In this document: piece by piece, positions 53,793 through 61,706 of the stretch
How the letters are laid out: the number at the start of each line of letters is the position of its first letter
Numbering within the stretch: the stretch's first letter is position 1
From: Elusimicrobia bacterium GWA2_62_23
GTDB lineage: Bacteria > Elusimicrobiota > Elusimicrobia > Elusimicrobiales > UBA9959
Assembly (NCBI GenBank): GCA_001799635.1
Contig: MGTV01000021.1
Location: forward strand, 33,694-97,693
Direction of reading: 5' to 3'
DNA length: 64,000 bases
Notes under the pieces: generated by a model
What the model saw: only the letters and a program-made list of their open reading frames with translations
What the model was told of the DNA's origin: nothing
Databases searched by the model: none
Position numbers and translations under genes: made by a program

Positions 53793-55409
53793 CTATTCGT
53801 AGAACTCGTCTTCACCGAACTCGTCGTCATCCGCAGGCTCTTCCGCAGGAGGCGTGTCCGGTTGCGGGGCCGGGGTTACCGCGGTGCCCGCGGGCTTCTT
53901 GAAATCCACCGTATAGCGGCGCCACCGGTCCTTAACGTACTTTACGCCCATTACCAGGCGCGCCTTGTTGGCCGTGGTCATGGTGAGGTAGCTGCGCTCC
54001 AGGCCGTGCTCCTTGCAGAAATCGGGAGTTTCCTTGCAGGCCGTGTATTCTATATCCGTCATCTTGCCGTACTTGTTCTCCACCCGCTTGAGGAAGGAGT
54101 GGATCTCTTTCTTTAATTCGGTCTTGCGGTCCGGGGAAAGCTTGGAGAAATCCTCCGGGTCCGGTTCCGGCTCTTTCAGGGCTTTTTCCTCCGCGGGCGC
54201 GGTCAGCGCCACGGCGCCTGATTTGAGGAGGGTTTCCTCCGGAGCGGCTTTTTCGTCCTCTTCCGAAAGGTACTTGGCTTCCGCCCCGTTGCGCCGTTCG
54301 GTCACTACGGCCTTCAGCAGTTCGGTGTCCGCGGCGGGGGTGGTTTTAGCGGAGGCGGTGACTTTCGCGGCCGCGGCAGGGGCAGAGGCGTCGTCGTCCT
54401 CAGTCCTGCTCCACCAGCCGAAAACAGGGGAGGAACTTCCCGCGTCTTTGGCTTTGGCGTCTTTGCCGCCCGCGGCCCCCTTGCCGTCCTTGGAAGCGTC
54501 TACCGGCGACGAGGCCCCGCCGCCGCCTCCTCCTCCGCCTGCCGCCGCGCCAGCCGCGGCCGTAGCGGCGGCCCCACCGGACATCTTGGCGCCGTAATCG
54601 CTTTTGGCTCCGGCGCTCGCGCGCTCGAGGCCGCCGTCCAGGTCCGCCGCGCCCGCTTTGTTATTGAAGCCGTCCAGCCCGCCCGTCTTCATGCCCTTCG
54701 CGCCGGTTCCGCCGCCGGCTGCCGGCTCTTGGCCGGGGAAGAGAGGGGGAGGGGGTGAACTGAGGGCGCTCCCTCCTGAGGCTTTAGCCTGGGGGAGGGA
54801 ACTTTTAGGAGCGGAATATGCGGCGCCGCCGGAAGCGGGAAGTGAAGAGGCGGGAGTATCCTTGGCGCCCTGTTCCTGAGACGGAGCCTCCGCCGCGGGC
54901 TTGTTCGCCGCGGTCTCGCGAGCGGTTCCGGGGGCTGACTGGGAGGTGGCGCTGTCGCCGCCGCCCCCGCCGCCTCCGCCGAAACCAAAGCCGCCGCCGT
55001 CATTCCAGCTGGCGTTGGCGGACTCGGCGCCCTTGCCGTAATGCTTCTCGTAGTATTTGGTGAAAGCGTCAGAATCGGGGGTGTAGTCTTCCTGCGAGTC
55101 GGAACCTTCCTGCTGCCCGGTCCCGGCCGAGTAAGACCCGGCCGAAGCGGTCTGGGCGCCCTCGCTCCCGCCGAAGAAATTGTCGAAGACCTGGGCCGTC
55201 CGGGCCTTGGCTATGGCCGCGCCGCGGCCTATGTCGCCCGCGTAGGTAGAGGCGGCCAGCGCTGCCCCGCGGACGTTGAAGCTGTAATGGACCTGGTTGG
55301 CGCCGCGGGCGCTCATGCCCACTTCCAGCAGGGCCAGCAGGGAGCCGGCTACCAGGAGCAGCAGGGCCAGGGCCAGCGCCAGCATGGGGTTCTTCTTGTC
55401 GCGTTCCAT
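53793..55409 (-). CDS. Low-complexity Gly/Ala/Ser/Pro-rich membrane-anchored protein
   Basis: A 538-residue protein. A cytoplasmic start (MERDKKNP) leads into one membrane helix (about residues 9-31) followed by ARGANQVHYSFNVRGAALAA, as in pilin-like or PilX-type proteins. A long disordered Gly/Ala/Ser/Pro region with poly-Gly runs follows (about residues 130-350). A short ordered C-terminal part (LKKEIHSFLKRVENKYGKM; SYLTMTTANKARLVMGVKYV) precedes an acidic tail (DDDEFGEDEFYE). The function is unknown. The start was set at the ATG before ERDKK; no clear ribosome site. Confidence 0.6.
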   Translation of the reverse strand: MERDKKNPMLALALALLLLVAGSLLALLEVGMSARGANQVHYSFNVRGAALAASTYAGDIGRGAAIAKARTAQVFDNFFGGSEGAQTASAGSYSAGTGQQEGSDSQEDYTPDSDAFTKYYEKHYGKGAESANASWNDGGGFGFGGGGGGGGDSATSQSAPGTARETAANKPAAEAPSQEQGAKDTPASSLPASGGAAYSAPKSSLPQAKASGGSALSSPPPPLFPGQEPAAGGGTGAKGMKTGGLDGFNNKAGAADLDGGLERASAGAKSDYGAKMSGGAAATAAAGAAAGGGGGGGGASSPVDASKDGKGAAGGKDAKAKDAGSSSPVFGWWSRTEDDDASAPAAAAKVTASAKTTPAADTELLKAVVTERRNGAEAKYLSEEDEKAAPEETLLKSGAVALTAPAEEKALKEPEPDPEDFSKLSPDRKTELKKEIHSFLKRVENKYGKMTDIEYTACKETPDFCKEHGLERSYLTMTTANKARLVMGVKYVKDRWRRYTVDFKKPAGTAVTPAPQPDTPPAEEPADDDEFGEDEFYE

Positions 55410-55466
55410 AACACACATAGTATATAGGCTTTTTTCGGTTTTCGCCAGCCCCCCCTGACATAATCC

Positions 55467-55495
55467 TTGCTTTAACCCCGCCATTATGGGATAAT
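55467..55495 (+). promoter_or_regulatory. Promoter of the RRM gene
   Basis: TTGCTT (55467-55472), 17-base spacer, GATAAT (55490-55495). It implies a leader of about 110 bases before the start codon. Confidence 0.6.
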
Positions 55496-55610
55496 ATAGA
55501 GGTAGTTGAAACCGAGAACTCAAGTTTTTGAAGCCTATCCTACTAGCAGTAGAGTTGGGAGAGAGCAGAAAGAGTTGAGATCAGGTAATGATAGCTAGGA
55601 GGATAGTACA

Positions 55611-55955
55611 ATGAGCAAGAGAATATACGTGGGCGGCCTGCCCTTCAAAACCACCGAAGAGGAAATGAACACCCTTTTCTCCGGATACGGTGCGGTTACC
55701 AGCGCCAAGCTGATCACCGACAAGTACTCCGGTCAGTCCCGCGGCTTCGGCTTCGTCGAGATGCCCAATGACGAAGAAGCCAACGCTGCCATGGAAAAGC
55801 TGAACGGCTCCGATTTCGGCGGCCGCAAGCTGACCGTGAACGAGGCTCGCCCCATGGAAGCCCGCCCCCGCTCCGGCGGTTTCGGCGGTGACCGCGGCGG
55901 CCGCGGTGGCGATCGCGGTGGTCGCGGCGGCGGCGGCTACGGCGACAAGTGGTAA
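55611..55955 (+). CDS. Single-RRM RNA-binding protein with Gly-rich tail
   Basis: A 114-residue protein. RNP2 is IYVGGL and RNP1 is RGFGFVEM, in one RRM (residues 1-80), followed by a Gly/Arg/Asp-rich tail (FGGDRGGRGGDRGGRGG). Such proteins, known in cyanobacteria and other phyla, resemble eukaryotic cold-inducible RNA-binding proteins and often rise in the cold. It has its own promoter, a long leader, a strong AGGAGG site and a terminator, so it is a stand-alone, probably abundant product. Confidence 0.93.
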   Translation: MSKRIYVGGLPFKTTEEEMNTLFSGYGAVTSAKLITDKYSGQSRGFGFVEMPNDEEANAAMEKLNGSDFGGRKLTVNEARPMEARPRSGGFGGDRGGRGGDRGGRGGGGYGDKW

Positions 55956-55977
55956 TCAGAATCCTTTAACGGTTCTA

Positions 55978-56010
55978 ACCGCCGGCCCCTCAAAGGCCGG
56001 CGGTTTTTAT
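55978..56010 (+). terminator. Terminator of the RRM gene
   Basis: ACCGCCGGCC CCTCAAA GGCCGGCGGT followed by TTTTATT. Confidence 0.88.
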
Positions 56011-56011
56011 T

Positions 56012-56081
56012 GGGGACAGACACCTATTTCAGAACAACCTCCAGCCTCTGGCCGGGGAGACGGAAATAGGTGTCTGTCCCT
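56012..56081. repeat. REP-like hairpin (GGGACAGACACCTATTTC type)
   Basis: GGGACAGACACCTATTTC (56013-56030) pairs with GAAATAGGTGTCTGTCCC (56063-56080), an 18-bp perfect stem. The loop contains a smaller hairpin. The same 'AAATAGGTGTCTGTCCC' wording is a known kind of repeat in many genomes, often with Y1/REP transposases; none is present here. Confidence 0.75.
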
Positions 56082-56095
56082 ATTTTTTAGGGGGG

Positions 56096-56124
56096 TTGAC
56101 TTTGTTGTTATACGGATGTATAAT
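56096..56124 (+). promoter_or_regulatory. Promoter of the tetR-export operon
   Basis: TTGACT (56096-56101), exactly 17 bases, TATAAT (56119-56124). It is nearly consensus and the strongest-looking promoter in the window. Confidence 0.8.
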
Positions 56125-56140
56125 TATACAGAAGTATAAC
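56107..56140. promoter_or_regulatory. Palindromic operator of the TetR regulator
   Basis: A 34-bp symmetric site: outer arms GTTATAC / GTATAAC, inner perfect palindrome TGTATAATTATACA, spacers GGA and GAA. It covers the spacer and the -10 box and lies just before tetR, as expected for autorepression. The two nested symmetric parts may bind two dimers. Confidence 0.75.
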
Positions 56141-56152
56141 AATGGAGGGAGT

Positions 56153-56782
56153 ATGTCCAGACCGCCTTCGGGAACAGATCTGAAACTTAAAGCCGCCGGG
56201 CGCAAGCTGCTGCAGGCCAAGGGGATCACCGGCCTGAGCGTGCGTGAGGCTTGCCGCGAGGCCAAGGTGAACACCGGTATGTTCCATTATTATTTCGGTT
56301 CCAAAGAAGAATTCCTTAAGGCCGTCCTGAAGGAAATGTATGCCGAATTTATGGTAAATTTCAAGGCGGGGGTTTCCGCCGCGGGTACGCCGCGCGACAG
56401 GCTCAAGAACGCGCTCATGGAAGTTGGCAAATTCGCTCTGAGCATGCGCCGCGCCGCGCCCATGATCTTCGCCGACCTGGCCCACGGCAAGAAAGAGGCG
56501 TTCGACTTCGTAAACGCCAATTTTACAGAGCATGTCCGGCATATCGCGGCGCTGGCCGAAGAGTGCCGCCCAGCCAGCGCGGTCAAGGAACGTTCCATCC
56601 CGTTCCTGATGCTGGCCATGATCCCGGTGATGATCTTCCCCGTGCTTATGGCCGGGGTAATGGAACGCAACGGCGTAAAAGCCCTGGGCGGGCGCTCCCT
56701 GGAGAAACTCCGCGAGGAATTCTTTTCCGAAGCGGGGATAGCTGAAAGGGCGGAAATAGCCCTGCGGGGGATAGGTTTATGA
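56153..56782 (+). CDS. TetR-family repressor of the export operon
   Basis: A 209-residue protein. The N-terminal helix-turn-helix (GITGLSVREACREAKVNTGM, then FHYYFGSKEEFLKAVL) is typical of TetR; the C-terminal helical part binds the inducer. ATG 56153 follows a GGAGGG site. Gene order and the operator directly upstream suggest that it represses itself and the TolC-HlyD-ABC genes behind it, like CecR with ybhGFSR in E. coli. Its stop overlaps the TolC start. Confidence 0.9.
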   Translation: MSRPPSGTDLKLKAAGRKLLQAKGITGLSVREACREAKVNTGMFHYYFGSKEEFLKAVLKEMYAEFMVNFKAGVSAAGTPRDRLKNALMEVGKFALSMRRAAPMIFADLAHGKKEAFDFVNANFTEHVRHIAALAEECRPASAVKERSIPFLMLAMIPVMIFPVLMAGVMERNGVKALGGRSLEKLREEFFSEAGIAERAEIALRGIGL

Positions 56783-58107
56783 GACTTATATTTATATTCC
56801 TCATGCTGGCCGGCGCCGCCGAAGCCGCCGAGTTCCGGGTCACCTTGAAAGCGGCCGAAGAGGGCGCCCTGGCCTCCGACGGGCAGTACAAGAGCGCCCG
56901 GTTCGCCGCCGGCGCGGCCGAAGCCGCGGCCGCGGCCGTGAGCTCCCTGCTCTACCCCCGGCTCAGCCTGGAGGGCAGCCTGCGCTACAATCACGTGGTG
57001 TCGGAGATCTCCATGCCGGCAGCTCTTGGCGGCGGGCGGCCGCTGGGCGATAACTGGAATTATTCGGTGGGCCCTTCCGCCTACTGGGCGCTGGACACCG
57101 GCGCCCTGCGCTACGGCCGAGACGCCGCCAGGCGCACGGCGGCCGGGCGCTCGGCCGAGGCGGAGCATGCCCGCCGGCAGGCCCTGCTGAAGGCGCGCAC
57201 GGTCTATTTCGCCCTGCAGCTCGCGCTGGAAAAGGTTTACCTGATAGGCGAGAACCTGCAGCTCTCGGAATCACAGTTGAAGGACATAGAGCTGGGGGTG
57301 AAAGCCGGCGCCCGCAGCCGCCTCGACGGCATAAGGGCCAGGCAGGAGACGCTGGCGCGGCGCCGCGACCTGCTGCGCGCGCGCTCCGATCTTTCGGCGG
57401 CCCTGCTCGATTTCAGCCTGGCCACGGGGGTGACCGTGCCGGAGGGCGAGGGGCTGCCGCTGGACGCCCGCCTGGCCGGCCGCGCCTACCAACCGGCCCC
57501 GGGCCCGCTGGTTAGGGCCGAGCCTTACGAGGAGATCATAGGGCGGCTGTTGCCTGCCGCCGAAGCCGGTCCGGGCAAGGCGCTGCCGTCGGTGGCGGCC
57601 TTCTCCGAGGCTTCCGCCGCCGCGCTGGCCGCGGCCAGCGCCTACAAGGCGGAGCGCCTGCCGCGTCTCACGCTCGGCGCGCGGTCCTCGCTGGATTATC
57701 CCAATGGCCCCAACCTGTACTCCTTCGTCCAGAACTCCGCTTCCCTCTCGCTTAACCTGCCCCTGTTCGAAAGCGGCCGCCTGGCCGACCGGGAGCGGGA
57801 GAGCCGCCTGAACGCGCAGGGCGCGGCCGAGCGCCGCGACGAAGCCGCCCGCGCCGCCTCCGCGGAGCACGCCAAGGCCCGGGCCGCTTACGGCGCTCTG
57901 CTCGAGGAGCAGGCCATAAATATAGAGGCGGTGGACGACGCCGCCGAGGCCGCGCGCCTGGCCTACGAAGCTTACAAGGCCGGCGGCGGCACCTGGCTGG
58001 ACGTGGAAAGCGCCAACCTCAAGGCCCTGCAGGCCAGGACCACCGCCGCCACGGCCAATGCCGAACTGCTCATGCGCCTGGCCCGGCTGGACAGCCTTTC
58101 TGATTAG
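56779..58107 (+). CDS. TolC-family outer-membrane efflux protein
   Basis: A 442-residue protein with a signal peptide (MRLIFIFLMLAGAAEA). Two repeats of long coiled-coil helices and short barrel strands (YPRLSLEGSLRYNHVV; RLPRLTLGARSSLDY), and LNLPLFESGRLADRE in the second half, match TolC. It forms the outer-membrane exit duct for the ABC pump encoded next. It overlaps tetR by 4 bases (ATGA). Confidence 0.9.
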   Translation: MRLIFIFLMLAGAAEAAEFRVTLKAAEEGALASDGQYKSARFAAGAAEAAAAAVSSLLYPRLSLEGSLRYNHVVSEISMPAALGGGRPLGDNWNYSVGPSAYWALDTGALRYGRDAARRTAAGRSAEAEHARRQALLKARTVYFALQLALEKVYLIGENLQLSESQLKDIELGVKAGARSRLDGIRARQETLARRRDLLRARSDLSAALLDFSLATGVTVPEGEGLPLDARLAGRAYQPAPGPLVRAEPYEEIIGRLLPAAEAGPGKALPSVAAFSEASAAALAAASAYKAERLPRLTLGARSSLDYPNGPNLYSFVQNSASLSLNLPLFESGRLADRERESRLNAQGAAERRDEAARAASAEHAKARAAYGALLEEQAINIEAVDDAAEAARLAYEAYKAGGGTWLDVESANLKALQARTTAATANAELLMRLARLDSLSD

Positions 58108-58116
58108 GAGAACTTT

Positions 58117-58842
58117 ATGAAAAAGAAACTAATACCGCTCATACTGCTGCTGGCCGTGGCCGGCGCGATAGTTTATAAAGTGCGCTCCGGCGGCGGCTTC
58201 CGCTACGCCGGCACCGTGGAAGCCACGGAAACGGACCTTTCCGCGCGTATTTCCGGCGTCATAGATTCCTACGGCGCCGCCGAGGGGGAACCAGTGAAGA
58301 AGGGACAGATAATAGCGGCCCTGGATTGCGCGGACCTGCGCCTGGCGGCCGGCATATCCGCGGAGGATTTCAAGCGCGCGGACGAGCTTTACAAGGGCGG
58401 GTCGGTCTCGAAAGAGAATTACGACCGGCTGAAGTACAAGCGCGACGATTCAGCCCTGAAGGTGGACTGGTGCTCCGTCAGATCCCCGGTGAACGGGCGC
58501 CTGCTTTACGCCTATCACGAGAAGGGGGAACTGGTGGGTCCCGGCGCTAAACTGGCCACCGTGGCCGACCTCTCCGAGGTCTGGGCCTATATCTACGTGC
58601 CGCATGACCTGCTGGCCAGGCTGAAGACGGGGATGGACGTGAAAGGCTATCTGCCCGAAGAGGGGGATAAGGAATTCTCCGGCCGGATCTCGGTGATCTA
58701 TTCCGAGGCAGAGTTTACGCCCAAGAACGTGCAGACCCGCAAGGAGCGCACGCGCCTGGTCTTCGCGGTGAAGGTGTCCTTCCCCAACCCGGACGAAACG
58801 CTCAAGCCCGGGATGACCGTGGAAGTGAAGCTCCCGGAGTAG
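58117..58842 (+). CDS. HlyD-type membrane-fusion (adaptor) protein
   Basis: A 241-residue protein. The N-terminal membrane anchor (residues 4-22) is followed by a biotinyl-lipoyl-like half (GTVEATETDLSARISGVI; GEPVKKGQIIAALD), a short helical hairpin and the returning half (VRSPVNGRLLYAYHEKGELV), then beta domains. It bridges the inner-membrane pump and TolC, as YbhG does. It has a good AGGAGA site. It is shorter than most adaptors because the coiled-coil hairpin is short. Confidence 0.88.
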   Translation: MKKKLIPLILLLAVAGAIVYKVRSGGGFRYAGTVEATETDLSARISGVIDSYGAAEGEPVKKGQIIAALDCADLRLAAGISAEDFKRADELYKGGSVSKENYDRLKYKRDDSALKVDWCSVRSPVNGRLLYAYHEKGELVGPGAKLATVADLSEVWAYIYVPHDLLARLKTGMDVKGYLPEEGDKEFSGRISVIYSEAEFTPKNVQTRKERTRLVFAVKVSFPNPDETLKPGMTVEVKLPE

Positions 58843-58852
58843 GAACCCGTCG

Positions 58853-58910
58853 CCCCGGCGAAAGCCGGGGCCCAGGGCACAAAAGACTGGATTCCGGCTT
58901 GCGCCGGAAT
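58853..58910. repeat. REP-like double hairpin
   Basis: CCCCGGC GAAA GCCGGGG (58853-58870) and ATTCCGGC TTGC GCCGGAAT (58891-58910), in the CGTC...CCAG...TGGATTCCGG...GGAATGACGG wording known from bacterial REP elements. It lies within the operon, between the adaptor and first ATPase genes. Confidence 0.75.
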
Positions 58911-58942
58911 GACGGAGAAGAGCAAAGTGACCGGTTGAATGT

Positions 58943-59668
58943 ATGGCTGGGTACTCTATAAAGACGAAAAATCTTAAAAAGAATTTCGGCGCCGTGAGGG
59001 CGCTGGAGGGGGTTTCTTTGGACCTCTCGGCCGGCCTCCTGCACGGCCTGATAGGCTCCAACGGCGCCGGCAAGACCACCACTATGCGCCTGCTGGCCGG
59101 CCTGCTGAAGCCCTCTTCCGGCGGGATAAGTTATTTCCGGGACGGCGCGCCGGCCGCTTTCGGCGACCTGCGCCCTCAGCTGGCCTATATGCCGCAGCAG
59201 GCCAGTCTCTACTCCGACCTGTCCGTAGACGAACACCTGGAATTCTTCCGCTCGCTTTACCGGCTGGACGCCGCCGCTTACGCGCGCCGTTCGGCCGAAC
59301 TCCTGGAGATAACCAGGCTCGGCAAGTTCCGGGACCGCCGCGCGGGCCAGCTGTCCGGCGGTATGTATAAGAAACTGGGGCTGATGTGCGCCCTGCTGCA
59401 GTCCCCTTCCGTGCTGCTGCTTGACGAGCCCACCAACGGCGTGGACCCTATCAGCCGCCGTGAGTTTTGGGAACTGCTCTACTCGCAGGCGGCGAAAAAG
59501 ATCCTGATAATCATTTCCACGGCCTACATGGACGAGGCCGAGCGCTGCTCCCGGGTGCATCTGCTGGACGCCGGAACGCTGCTGGCCTCCGGCGAGCCGC
59601 GCGCCGTGCTGAAAGCGGCCGGCGCGGCCAGTTTCGAGGAGATCTTCATAAAGGGGGGCGCTAAATGA
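58943..59668 (+). CDS. ABC-2-type transporter ATPase (first)
   Basis: A 241-residue ATPase with Walker A IGSNGAGKTTTMRLL, signature QLSGGMYKKLGL, Walker B LLLDEPTNGVDP and the switch region ISTAYMDEAERC. It corresponds to the N-terminal half of YbhF. It shares ATGA with the next ATPase gene. The expected His of the H-loop reads ISTAY, that is, the His is replaced. Confidence 0.9.
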   Translation: MAGYSIKTKNLKKNFGAVRALEGVSLDLSAGLLHGLIGSNGAGKTTTMRLLAGLLKPSSGGISYFRDGAPAAFGDLRPQLAYMPQQASLYSDLSVDEHLEFFRSLYRLDAAAYARRSAELLEITRLGKFRDRRAGQLSGGMYKKLGLMCALLQSPSVLLLDEPTNGVDPISRREFWELLYSQAAKKILIIISTAYMDEAERCSRVHLLDAGTLLASGEPRAVLKAAGAASFEEIFIKGGAK

Positions 59669-60591
59669 GGACAGGGCCCGCCCTGGAGGTCAAAGGCCTC
59701 TCCATCCGGTTCGGGGATTTTACCGCCGTGGACGACGTCTCGTTCACGGTGGAGCGGGGAGAGATCTTCGGTTTTCTCGGCGCTAACGGCGCTGGCAAAA
59801 CCACTACCATCCGCATGCTCTGCGGCCTGCTGACCCCCACTTCCGGCTCGGCGCTGGTGGGCGGGCTGGGTTTTGAAGACGGAGGGATGGGGATCAAAAA
59901 AATAGTGGGCTACATGTCGCAGAAGTTCACGCTCTACAACGACCTGACCGTCGGGGAGAACCTGGATTTCGCGGCAGGCCTGCGCAAACTGGAGCCGGCT
60001 TTCGCGCGGGACCGGCGTAAGGAACTTTTCGACCTGATAGCCTTCGACAGGCCGCTTTCCACGCTGGTCGCGTCCCTGCCCGGCGGCGTAAAGCAGGAAC
60101 TTTCTCTGGCCGTGGCCATGCTGCACGACCCGGAGATCGTCTTCCTCGACGAGCCGACCTCGGGGGTTTCGCCCGCTTCCCGCGCCCGCTTCTGGGCGCT
60201 GATCCGCAAGGTGACGGCGCTGGGCAAGACGGTGATAGTCACCACTCATTACATGGACGAAGCGGAACAGTGCGGCCGCATAGCGCTGATGCGCACCGGT
60301 AAACTCATAGCCCTCGGCTCTCCCGGCGAACTTAAAACCTCCGCTTTCCCCGGCCCGATGACCGAGCTGGACTTCAACGGCCCCGCCCCGGCCGGCTTCA
60401 TAGTCGGGCTGCGGGCCGCTCCCGGCCTGTTGGAGCTGTCACCTCACGGCATGCGCTGGCATGCGGCTTTCTCGGATGCGGGCGCCATGAAGGCCGCCCT
60501 GGCGGGCCTGCCTGCCGGCGCGCTGGCGCACCCTATACCGCCGTCGCTGGAGGACGTATTTATACGGCTGGTGGAGGGGGCGGAAAGATGA
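59665..60591 (+). CDS. ABC-2-type transporter ATPase (second)
   Basis: A 308-residue ATPase with Walker A GANGAGKTTTIRML, signature SLPGGVKQELSLA (LPGG in place of LSGG), Walker B VFLDEPTSGVSP (the usual GLDP is GVSP) and H-loop VTTHYMDEAEQ. A C-terminal extension follows. It matches the second half of YbhF and pairs with the preceding ATPase, whose H-loop His is missing, so the two may form a heterodimer with one good site. Confidence 0.9.
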   Translation: MRTGPALEVKGLSIRFGDFTAVDDVSFTVERGEIFGFLGANGAGKTTTIRMLCGLLTPTSGSALVGGLGFEDGGMGIKKIVGYMSQKFTLYNDLTVGENLDFAAGLRKLEPAFARDRRKELFDLIAFDRPLSTLVASLPGGVKQELSLAVAMLHDPEIVFLDEPTSGVSPASRARFWALIRKVTALGKTVIVTTHYMDEAEQCGRIALMRTGKLIALGSPGELKTSAFPGPMTELDFNGPAPAGFIVGLRAAPGLLELSPHGMRWHAAFSDAGAMKAALAGLPAGALAHPIPPSLEDVFIRLVEGAER

Positions 60592-61706
60592 CGGGCTTCG
60601 ATATTCACCGCGCCGCGGCCGTGGCCCGCAAGGAGGTCATGCACATCCTGCGCGACCCGTTCGTCCTCGTGCTGGTACTGGGCCTGCCGGTGTTGCTGGT
60701 GGTGTTCTTCGGCTTCGCCATCGATTTTGACGTGAAGAACCTGAAGCTCGCCGTCTACGACAGGGACAATTCCCGCGTTTCGCGCCAGCTGGTCTCGGTC
60801 TTCGAGAGTTCGGGCTATTTCCTCCCTTCGCCAGCCTCCAGCCCCTCCGGAGCCGTGGCCGGACTGGATTCCGACAGGTTCGCGGCCGCCCTGCTGGTGG
60901 AGCGCGGTTTCGGGCGCGAAGTCGGCCGCGGCGCAGCGGCGCGGGTCCAGTTCGTGGCGGACGGCACTGATAATTCCAAGGCCATGGCCATGCTTGGCTA
61001 CCTGCCCGGCATAAGCGCGGCGGCGCTGCGCAAGTTCCACGGCGAGCTGCCGCCCGACCCGGTGCCGCTCAAGTCCCGGTACATGTACAACCCGGAGCTC
61101 AACAGCCGCTGGTTCGTCATCCCGGGTCTCGCCGTCATCATCATCGGGCTGCTCTCCATCCTGATGACCGCGCTGACCGTGGCGCGGGAATGGGAGAACG
61201 GCTCCATGGAACTGCTGCTCTCCACCCCGCTGAAGCCGGCCGAGATCATAGCCGGCAAGATCCTGCCCTACGTCGTGCTGATCCTCGGGGGGGTCGTCTT
61301 TGTCAATTTGGTGGCGCGCTTCGGTTTCGGCGTGCCTTTCCGCGGCAACCTGCTGCTGCTGCTGGGGGGGACGCTGCTGTATATCGTGGCCGCGCTGTCG
61401 CAGGGGATAGTGATCTCGGTAGTGACGCGCCAGCAGCAGCTGGCCATGCAGCTCTCCATGATAAGCGGGCTGCTGCCCTCGCTGCTGCTGTCCGGCTTCA
61501 TTTTCCCGATAGAGAGCATGCCCGTGTTCTTCAGGTATTTCACCATAATCCTGTCGCCGCGCTGGTTCATGGAGATGGTGCGCGGCATAACCATACGCGG
61601 CGCAGGCGCGGCCGACCTGGCCGTGCCGCTGCTGGCCCTGGCGGTGCTGAGCGCCGTTCTGCTTACCGCGGCCTTTAAACGTTTCAAGACGGACCTGGAA
61701 CCATGA
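60588..61706 (+). CDS. ABC-2-type permease (first)
   Basis: A 372-residue protein. An N-terminal helix (REVMHILRDPFVLVLVLGLP-like) is followed by a large periplasmic loop, then five or so helices with GLAVIIIGLLSILMTALTVA, REWENGSMELLLSTPL and GFIFPIESMPVFFRYF. This is the YbhS/YbhR layout. It overlaps both neighbours by ATGA. Confidence 0.9.
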   Translation: MTGFDIHRAAAVARKEVMHILRDPFVLVLVLGLPVLLVVFFGFAIDFDVKNLKLAVYDRDNSRVSRQLVSVFESSGYFLPSPASSPSGAVAGLDSDRFAAALLVERGFGREVGRGAAARVQFVADGTDNSKAMAMLGYLPGISAAALRKFHGELPPDPVPLKSRYMYNPELNSRWFVIPGLAVIIIGLLSILMTALTVAREWENGSMELLLSTPLKPAEIIAGKILPYVVLILGGVVFVNLVARFGFGVPFRGNLLLLLGGTLLYIVAALSQGIVISVVTRQQQLAMQLSMISGLLPSLLLSGFIFPIESMPVFFRYFTIILSPRWFMEMVRGITIRGAGAADLAVPLLALAVLSAVLLTAAFKRFKTDLEP

